Source: an uncultured Bacilli bacterium (lineage in GTDB: Bacteria; Bacillota_I; Bacilli_A; RF39; UBA660). From it: a stretch of 18,944 bases of DNA. The stretch covers positions 1 through 18,944 of the forward strand of contig CANRCO010000009.1 of the NCBI GenBank assembly GCA_947629125.1, written 5' to 3'. The first letter of the stretch is position 1. The number at the start of each line of letters is the position of its first letter. Of the stretch, positions 13,115 through 18,944 are shown in pieces. The translations under genes and the position numbers were made by a program. The notes below the pieces were generated by a model. The model saw only the letters and a program-made list of their open reading frames with translations, did no database searches and was not told where the DNA came from.

Positions 13115-15133
13115 TTGATAATCACAGGAATTACAAACTATGTTTTTTCCTTTTTGAATTAATAATTCACCACAATCAGGACATTTTTCGCCGGTTGGTT
13201 TATACCATAAAGCATAATCGCATTTAGGATAATTATTACAACCATAAAAAACTTTTCCTTTTCTCGTTTTCTTTTCAATTATTTTACCCATACATTTTGG
13301 ACAATCACATATTTCAATAATTTGTTGTGGTTCTTTTTTTATATATTTACAATTTGGATAATTACTACAAGCCGTAAACTGTCCATAACGGCCTTGTCTT
13401 ATTACTAAATTGCTACCACACTCTGGACAAATTTCACCAGTTGGTTCAGCTTGCTTTTTTTCCATTTCTTTAAAAGCTTTTTCTACTAATGGTTCAAATT
13501 CATTATAAAATTCTTGTAAAACCTTTATATTATCTAAATTTTCATCAGCTATTTTATCTAAATCACTTTCCATATTAGCAGTATATTCTACATTGACAAT
13601 ATTACTAAAAAATTCTTGTAATTTATCAGTTGTTTCAATACCTATTTCCGTAGGAATGAATTTTTTTTCTTCTAAATTAACATAGCCACGGTCTTTAATA
13701 GTTTGCATAATAGTAGCATAAGTACTAGGTCGTCCAATACCTAAAGCTTCTAATTCTTTAATTAAAGAACTTTCAGTATAACGAGCTGGTGGTTTAGTAA
13801 AGTGTTGTTCTTTTGTTATATCATCAGTATTAATTACAGCATCCTCAGTTAATTTAGGTAAAATTACATCAGTATTATCTTCATAAGCATTATAAACCTT
13901 TAAATAACCATCAAAGGTAATAACACTACCTGTTGCTTTAAATAAATAATCATTATTATTTAAAATTATAGTTGTAGCTAATGTTTTAGCAGGTGCCATT
14001 AAATAAGCTAGAGCCCGAAAATAAATTAAAGAATATAATTTAAATTCATCACTAGTTAAATATTTCTTTAAACTAGCTGGGGTACGCAATATACTTGTTG
14101 GGCGAATTGCTTCATGAGCATCTTGCATATTTTCGGTCTTCTTAGCTTTTTTAACAATTCCAATGTATTCTTTTCCATAATTTTGTTCAATATATTTGAA
14201 AGTTTCATTAATAAAAACTGGGCTCAATCTTTCACTATCAGTACGCATATAGGTAATTAAACCGACAGTTTCGCTACCAATATCAATACCTTCATAAAGT
14301 TTTTGAGCTATTTTCATAGTCTTAGAAGAAGAAAAATTTAATTTATTTGAAGCCATTTGTTGTAAGGTAGATGTCTTAAAAGGAAATTTACTAGCTTTAT
14401 TTTTTTCTTTTTCACTAATTGAAGTAATTTGAAAATTACTATCTAAACTTTTTAAGATTTTATCGGCTTCATTTTCATTATTTATTTCAATTTTTTTAGT
14501 TTTATATTTTTCTAAATCTGCCGTAAAATTTAAATCTTTAAAATTAGCTGTTATAGTCCAATATTCTTCTGGATTAAATTTACCTATTTCTCTTTCACGA
14601 TCAACTATTAATTTCAAAGCTACACTTTGAACACGTCCCGCACTTTTTCCTCCTGTTTTGCTGCGCATTAATTTGCTTAATCTAAAACCGATAATCCGAT
14701 CTAAAATACGACGTGTTTCTTGACTTTTTACTAGATTGTAATCAATAGTTCGAGGATTTTTAATAGCATTAACAACTACATCCTTTGTAATTTCATTAAA
14801 TACTACTCTTTTATATTTATCATCTTTTAATCCAAGTTCGTCATATAAATGCCAACTAATAGCTTCACCTTCACGATCAGGGTCGGTAGCTAAATATACC
14901 ATATCCGCTCCAGAAGCTTGTTTTTTTAAATTTTTAATATCTTTTGATTTACCTTTAATAGCAACATAATTTGGTTTAAAATTGTTTTCAACATCAACCC
15001 CCAAACCAAATTTACCAGTTGTTGCTAAATCCCTAATATGACCCTTACTGGAAACTACATTGTATTCACTACCTAAGTATTTTTCAATTGTTTTACTTTT
15101 TGCAGGTGATTCTACAATAACTAATTTTTTCAT
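13109..15133 (-). CDS. topA: DNA topoisomerase I (type IA)
   Basis: A 674-residue type IA topoisomerase that relaxes negative supercoils. The TOPRIM domain begins at the N terminus (MKKLVIVESPAKSKTIEKYL, Glu8) and has the acidic motif TDPDREGE with Asp84/Asp86. The strand-cleaving tyrosine is Tyr295 in GLITYMRTDS. The core continues to about 560. Three C-terminal zinc ribbons follow with Cys sets 569/572/589/595, 611/614/632/638 and 651/654/667/670. The ribosome site AAAGG lies 10 bases before the ATG and abuts the stop of the upstream LtaS-like gene (12-base gap), so topA is the last gene of the rbgA-rnhB-LtaS-like operon. In Bacillus topA also lies downstream of ylqF-rnhB, but with dprA and sucCD between. 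Confidence 0.98.
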   Translation of the reverse strand: MKKLVIVESPAKSKTIEKYLGSEYNVVSSKGHIRDLATTGKFGLGVDVENNFKPNYVAIKGKSKDIKNLKKQASGADMVYLATDPDREGEAISWHLYDELGLKDDKYKRVVFNEITKDVVVNAIKNPRTIDYNLVKSQETRRILDRIIGFRLSKLMRSKTGGKSAGRVQSVALKLIVDREREIGKFNPEEYWTITANFKDLNFTADLEKYKTKKIEINNENEADKILKSLDSNFQITSISEKEKNKASKFPFKTSTLQQMASNKLNFSSSKTMKIAQKLYEGIDIGSETVGLITYMRTDSERLSPVFINETFKYIEQNYGKEYIGIVKKAKKTENMQDAHEAIRPTSILRTPASLKKYLTSDEFKLYSLIYFRALAYLMAPAKTLATTIILNNNDYLFKATGSVITFDGYLKVYNAYEDNTDVILPKLTEDAVINTDDITKEQHFTKPPARYTESSLIKELEALGIGRPSTYATIMQTIKDRGYVNLEEKKFIPTEIGIETTDKLQEFFSNIVNVEYTANMESDLDKIADENLDNIKVLQEFYNEFEPLVEKAFKEMEKKQAEPTGEICPECGSNLVIRQGRYGQFTACSNYPNCKYIKKEPQQIIEICDCPKCMGKIIEKKTRKGKVFYGCNNYPKCDYALWYKPTGEKCPDCGELLIQKGKNIVCNSCDYQK

Positions 15134-15145
15134 AAAATTTCCTTT

Positions 15146-17257
15146 CTATTCATTATTTGTTTTATCATGATCTAAAGCAATTGTTTGTTGATTCTTATCT
15201 AAACCTTCTTTTAAATGAGCAAAATAATTTGTAGAAATAGCTAAATTACTCATTTGAACTTTTAAACTAACTTTTGTAGTTATCTCATTAATTAAATCAT
15301 TAGAATAGGTTTTATCAGTATAATATTTAATTGTACCAGTACTGGCATCATAATAAGCATCTTCATTTTTCCAAGAACCATCCGCAAATACTACTAAACT
15401 ATTATAATCATCTGCCATTAAATCACTACCAACATAATATCTTGGGTCATAATTTAAATTAAATAAATTGGCAACTGTTGGTAATATATTAACATATGAT
15501 GTATATTTTTTAAATACTTTTGGTTTTTGTTGATTATTATAAATAACAAATGGTACTCTTTCACTATCATTATCAATATTAGTATCATAATCTAATACTT
15601 CATTAATTACATCTTTCTTTAAACCATATGGATAATGATCACCATATAGAACTATAACTGTATCATCTAAAATGCCAAGTTTTTCTAAACCATCAAGTAA
15701 CACACCTAAACCATTATCTAAGATTTTTAATTTAGACATATATCTTTGTAAATCTTTAGGATAATCGGTATCTTTAAATAAATCTAAGTACATATCTCCT
15801 TGAATAGATGATACACCATAAGGTTGATGAGAACTAACAGTCGTAAGCCATGTCATAAATTTAGTATCTTTTTTATAATCACTTAAAATATTAATTACTT
15901 GATTCATAAAATCTTCATCACTTGACCAGTTGCGATATTCATTTTTATAAGGAATATTTAAATCTTCAACACCATAATATTTACCACTACCCATATTAGT
16001 ATGAATTTTTCTTCGATAATAGTAAGCTTCGGTATAATTATGCATTGACGTTGTAGTATAACCAGCATCATTAAATAAATTAAAAATACTTTCAAAATAG
16101 GTATTATTTTTATATTTATTTGCAGTACAAGTATTATATATTGAATATAAACTAATCATCCCACTCATTTCATTATTTCCTGTACTGCAACTATTACGTG
16201 GTGAAAAATTATTTTCCCAATGCCATCCTTCGTTATATAATTTATAAAAATTAGGATAATATTCTTTATTAATAAAAATATCGTTTACTGATTCCATCAT
16301 AATTACTATTAAATTTTTGTTTTGAAAAAGAGCTGTATAATCATTTTTATCAGTAATTTCTTGATTAATAAAATAATTATTTAAAGTTTGATATTGAGAA
16401 TTTTTCTCTTCTTTTATTAAACTATTCCAAGCGGTATCATCAATATTGCGACTTAAATCACTAATTGTTTTTTCCTCTTTTTTAAAAGCAACATCACTTA
16501 ATTTATCCTCGGGTTTAAATATAGTTACTTTTAAATCTAAGATTCCATAAGTTAAAACACCAAATTGTTGTATAGCAATACTAGGATTATTCGGATTTTT
16601 TAATAAATCGCGATTACTAACTAATTGAATCTTATTTTGCATAAAACTTAAAGTTACAGTTAAATAATAAATAATCATTAATAAAACTGTAGCTATTAAA
16701 CATGCTATACGCCATATTTTATTTTCTTTTTTTAACTTGATTTCATTATTTTTTTGAATTTCTAATAATTTTTTCTTACTAATTTTTTTACCAGGATTTG
16801 GTTCTGGTATTTGTAATCTTTTTTCAATGAATATATAAAATATTAATAATAAAATAAAAGGAATAAAAACTAAATAATAGCTATATTTAAAACTTCTTAA
16901 AAAATCTTTAATATAATCTACTACAGCTCCTAGTTGACTACTAGTTTGAAAAGAAATATACACTCCTAAAAAAGATTTAAATCCTAATTGTAAAAAAGTA
17001 TATACACTTACTATTAAAACTACAATACTATTTATAATTTTAGTAATTTTGGGTTTTATAAAAGAATAAATTAAATTAAAGATTAAACTAAATATCCCTA
17101 AACCAATGATTATTCGAATTAAAGAATAAATATTAAAATTTGCTTCTCCGACAATTCGAAAGATAACTTCAATCAATAATAAAGGAATAAATAATAAAAT
17201 AAAATTTTTAATATATTTATTGTTTAATAGTTTCTTTAGTTTTTCCAACATCATCAC
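15146..17257 (-). CDS. LTA-synthase-family membrane sulfatase-like enzyme
   Basis: A 703-residue enzyme of the alkaline-phosphatase/sulfatase superfamily, LtaS-like. Five membrane helices (about 17-36, 43-66, 74-95, 126-145, 181-204) precede an outer catalytic domain with Glu322 (MMESV), nucleophile Thr359 in SCSTGNNE, His477 (SSHQPYG) and Asp540/His541 (YGDHYPYG). These match the manganese ligands and catalytic threonine of LtaS, which moves glycerol-phosphate from phosphatidylglycerol onto a lipid-anchored chain. The motif around the threonine differs from the GKTSD of Staphylococcus LtaS, so a related phosphoglycerol or phosphoethanolamine transferase is possible. The start is ambiguous: GTG 17257, ATG 17254 or ATG 17251, with a weak GAAAG upstream; numbering uses the GTG. 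It overlaps the rnhB 3' end by about 41 bp, implying coupled translation. Confidence 0.92.
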   Translation of the reverse strand: MMMLEKLKKLLNNKYIKNFILLFIPLLLIEVIFRIVGEANFNIYSLIRIIIGLGIFSLIFNLIYSFIKPKITKIINSIVVLIVSVYTFLQLGFKSFLGVYISFQTSSQLGAVVDYIKDFLRSFKYSYYLVFIPFILLLIFYIFIEKRLQIPEPNPGKKISKKKLLEIQKNNEIKLKKENKIWRIACLIATVLLMIIYYLTVTLSFMQNKIQLVSNRDLLKNPNNPSIAIQQFGVLTYGILDLKVTIFKPEDKLSDVAFKKEEKTISDLSRNIDDTAWNSLIKEEKNSQYQTLNNYFINQEITDKNDYTALFQNKNLIVIMMESVNDIFINKEYYPNFYKLYNEGWHWENNFSPRNSCSTGNNEMSGMISLYSIYNTCTANKYKNNTYFESIFNLFNDAGYTTTSMHNYTEAYYYRRKIHTNMGSGKYYGVEDLNIPYKNEYRNWSSDEDFMNQVINILSDYKKDTKFMTWLTTVSSHQPYGVSSIQGDMYLDLFKDTDYPKDLQRYMSKLKILDNGLGVLLDGLEKLGILDDTVIVLYGDHYPYGLKKDVINEVLDYDTNIDNDSERVPFVIYNNQQKPKVFKKYTSYVNILPTVANLFNLNYDPRYYVGSDLMADDYNSLVVFADGSWKNEDAYYDASTGTIKYYTDKTYSNDLINEITTKVSLKVQMSNLAISTNYFAHLKEGLDKNQQTIALDHDKTNNE

Positions 17258-17879
17258 TGCTTTCTTTATTTAATAAATCACTAACCGGTTTATACGTTAA
17301 CCGATAATTATCTAATATACCATATTTTTGTAAATTTGCAAGATGTTCTTTTGTTGGATAACCTTTATGTTTTTTAAAACCATACATTGGATACTTCTTA
17401 TCAAGTTCAATCATCATCCGATCTCTAGTTACTTTTGCAATAACACTAGCGGCAGCAATATTAATACTTAAACCATCACCATGAATAATAGGCGTATTAG
17501 GTATATCTATATCTAGAGGCATTGCATCGGTTAAAATATGTTCAGGTTTTTTATCTAAATTTTCAATTGCCTTAATCATCGCTAATTTACTAGCTTGATA
17601 AATATTTATTTTATCAATTATTTTCGCTTCAACTACACCAACACCGATACTTACTGCATCATTAACAATGATATCATAAAAATAATCTCTTTTCTTCTCC
17701 GATAATTTTTTACTATCTGTTAAACCAGCTAATTTATAATTTTTAGGTAAAATAACAGCAGCAGCAACTACAGGTCCAACTAGTGGCCCTCTACCAACTT
17801 CATCAACACCAGCAATTAAAGTAATGTTTTCTTTATATAGTTTTCTTTCGTATGCTAACATATTTACTTTTTTATTCAT
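17217..17879 (-). CDS. rnhB: Ribonuclease HII
   Basis: A 220-residue RNase HII, which cuts RNA in RNA-DNA hybrids and removes single ribonucleotides from DNA. The signature AGVDEVGRGPLVGPV lies at 23-37 with catalytic Asp26 and Glu27; further acidic ligands are Asp118 (ILTDAM) and Asp153 (VTRDRMM). The conserved KKHKGYPTKEH lies at 169-179. The ATG overlaps the rbgA stop in an ATGA, with GGAG 13 bases upstream inside rbgA, so translation is probably coupled. The last 41 bp overlap the LtaS-like gene. The rbgA-rnhB pairing is also found in Bacillus (ylqF-rnhB). The tail after about residue 205 (KESSDDVGKTKETIKQ) is low complexity and may simply result from the overlap. Confidence 0.97.
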   Translation of the reverse strand: MNKKVNMLAYERKLYKENITLIAGVDEVGRGPLVGPVVAAAVILPKNYKLAGLTDSKKLSEKKRDYFYDIIVNDAVSIGVGVVEAKIIDKINIYQASKLAMIKAIENLDKKPEHILTDAMPLDIDIPNTPIIHGDGLSINIAAASVIAKVTRDRMMIELDKKYPMYGFKKHKGYPTKEHLANLQKYGILDNYRLTYKPVSDLLNKESSDDVGKTKETIKQ

Positions 17880-18724
17880 CGGTCAAATGTTACTCCTTTT
17901 ATATAACCATCTTTTAAATCATTAATAATTCGATTGCTTACTCTTTCGTAATCAGCTTCACCATTTTTGTAAGCACCGATTCTTTTACCTATAATATCAT
18001 AAACTTCCTCAAAATTGTCAATATTTTTAACACCATACCGGTCTAATAATATTTGAGGATAATATTCATGTAATTTTTTAATAATATGAACAGCTACTTC
18101 ATCAACATTTAATATCTCATTTTTTATAGCTGAAGTACTCGCTAAATTTAATGCTGTTTCTTCACTATCTATTTTAGGCCATAATATACCAGGAGTATCT
18201 AATAAAGTAATATCAGTATTAGTTTTAAGCCAAACTAAATTTTTAGTAATGCCCGGTTTATTTCCAGTAGTAGCAACTTTTCTACCAACTAATCGATTAA
18301 TTAATGTAGATTTACCAACATTAGGAATACCTACTACTAAAGCTCTTATTTCTTTTTTATTTAAACCTTTATCAATTAACTTTTCTTGTTTTTCTTTTAT
18401 AACTTCATGGGTTAAATCAATTAACTTTTGATAATCAGCACTATTATTTAAATCAGCTAACAAAACTTTATTTCCTAAATTATTATAGTAATTTACCCAA
18501 TATTCAGTTACTTTTAAATCACATAAATCTTTTTTAGTCATAATAATTATTTTAGGTTTATTTTTAATTAAATCATATATATCTTTAATTTTAGAAGACA
18601 TTGGTATCCGAGCATCTACTAATTCGTAGACTATATCAATTAAATCAATTTTGTCTTTAATTAATCTTTTAGTTTTCTCCATATGACCAGGATACCAATT
18701 GATATTTGTCTTATTTTCATTCAT
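17876..18724 (-). CDS. rbgA: Ribosome biogenesis GTPase A (RbgA/YlqF)
   Basis: A 282-residue circularly permuted GTPase required in Bacillus for late 50S subunit assembly. The N-terminal INWYPGHMEKTKR is the family signature. GTPase motifs run in permuted order: G4 TKKD at 63-66 (Thr where NKxD is usual), G1 GIPNVGKST at 132-140, G2 around GITK at 158-161, and G3 DTPG at 176-179. A C-terminal helical domain follows. I start at ATG 18724, 8 bp inside the upstream gene, because GGAAGTG lies just before it; the in-frame TTG at 18739 belongs to that ribosome site region. The stop is TGA, overlapping the rnhB ATG. It is the second gene of a tightly packed operon. Confidence 0.96.
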   Translation of the reverse strand: MNENKTNINWYPGHMEKTKRLIKDKIDLIDIVYELVDARIPMSSKIKDIYDLIKNKPKIIIMTKKDLCDLKVTEYWVNYYNNLGNKVLLADLNNSADYQKLIDLTHEVIKEKQEKLIDKGLNKKEIRALVVGIPNVGKSTLINRLVGRKVATTGNKPGITKNLVWLKTNTDITLLDTPGILWPKIDSEETALNLASTSAIKNEILNVDEVAVHIIKKLHEYYPQILLDRYGVKNIDNFEEVYDIIGKRIGAYKNGEADYERVSNRIINDLKDGYIKGVTFDR

Positions 18725-18944
18725 TTTTATCACTTCCAATTTCTTTTAGTATTTTATCATTTTCAAGAAATTTATCAAAATCTGAAATAAATAATGTGTC
18801 TTGCTTTTTTCTAAACTTATCATATTCTTTATATGCAAGTTCCTGTGCCACTTTATGAGAAATTTTTCCAGAGTTATGTAATATTTCTCGGCCATTAAAT
18901 TGTAAAAAAGCATTAAGTTTTTCTACCCAATCATTCATTGTCAT
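18717..18944 (-). CDS. RhuM-family protein, C-terminal fragment cut by window edge
   Basis: Only the last 75 codons are visible; the reading frame runs off the right edge, and RhuM-like proteins are usually over 300 residues. The segment TMNDWVEKLNAFLQFNGREI, followed by SGKISHKVAQELAYKEYDKF, fits the conserved C-terminal end of RhuM-type proteins, named after the Salmonella SPI-3 gene and scattered across bacteria, often in accessory regions. Their biochemical role is not established. The internal Met at the window edge is probably not the start. It ends in TGA and overlaps the rbgA start by 8 bp, with the rbgA ribosome site inside its last codons. Assignment rests on pattern recognition of a short tail. 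Confidence 0.72.
   Translation of the reverse strand: MTMNDWVEKLNAFLQFNGREILHNSGKISHKVAQELAYKEYDKFRKKQDTLFISDFDKFLENDKILKEIGSDKNE

Noticed and set aside
18249..18431. Open frame of 60 codons antisense to rbgA
   Set aside because: It lies opposite the G1 motif region of rbgA and has no ribosome site.
1..18944. CRISPR array, insertion sequence or prophage genes
   Set aside because: No regularly spaced repeats, transposase, inverted-repeat-bounded element, integrase or phage structural gene seen on either strand.

Overview
The window looks like chromosomal housekeeping DNA from a very AT-rich, low-GC Gram-positive bacterium (Bacillota, Bacilli-like). The evidence is a PolC-type replicative polymerase, YlbJ and YlbL homologues, an rbgA-rnhB-topA order resembling Bacillus, strong AGGAGG-type ribosome sites, and an elongator tRNA-Met of the Bacillus type. 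The base composition and tight packing recall Mollicute relatives or uncultured gut Bacilli. However, TGA is a real stop at the ends of polC, rbgA and the RhuM-like gene, so the genetic code is the standard bacterial one. The exact lineage is inference.

Left edge, 1-1130 (+): the 3' part of tRNA-Met(CAT) with its terminator, then an XRE-type regulator whose N-terminal DNA-binding domain is tethered by one membrane helix to an unrecognised outer domain. A hairpin at 1103-1130 ends both this gene and the converging ylbL.

1134-4373: ylbL-like PDZ/Lon-type membrane protease (-) and ylbJ-like membrane protein (+) are divergent across only 43 bp. ylbJ then runs tail-to-tail, with a 24-bp overlap, into a two-gene prepilin operon (-).

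4430-8992 (-): polC, complete, with its own extended -10 promoter.

9066-10738 (-): four small genes of unknown function. They are a 190-aa/142-aa pair with a consensus promoter, a 111-aa gene with its own promoter, and a 55-aa membrane microprotein directly behind recD2.

10771-18944 (-): recD2 (own promoter), then a tightly coupled operon read as RhuM-like (edge fragment), rbgA, rnhB, LTA-synthase-like sulfatase, topA. Neighbours overlap or nearly touch, and the operon ends at a hairpin overlapping the topA stop codon.

Together the genes cover replication and topology (polC, topA, recD2, rnhB), ribosome assembly (rbgA), envelope polymer synthesis (LtaS-like) and surface or secreted functions (YlbL, YlbJ, prepilins). 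I see no mobile element, CRISPR array or recognisable defence system apart from the RhuM-like fragment. The parts that stand out are the Cys-containing prepilin pair, the unknown small-gene block between recD2 and polC, the sensor-like XRE protein, and the repeated layout in which terminator hairpins, stop codons and the next promoter are superimposed. No stretch over 300 bases lacks a gene; the longest gaps (69-225 and 12970-13108) hold terminators, candidate promoters and a short repeat.
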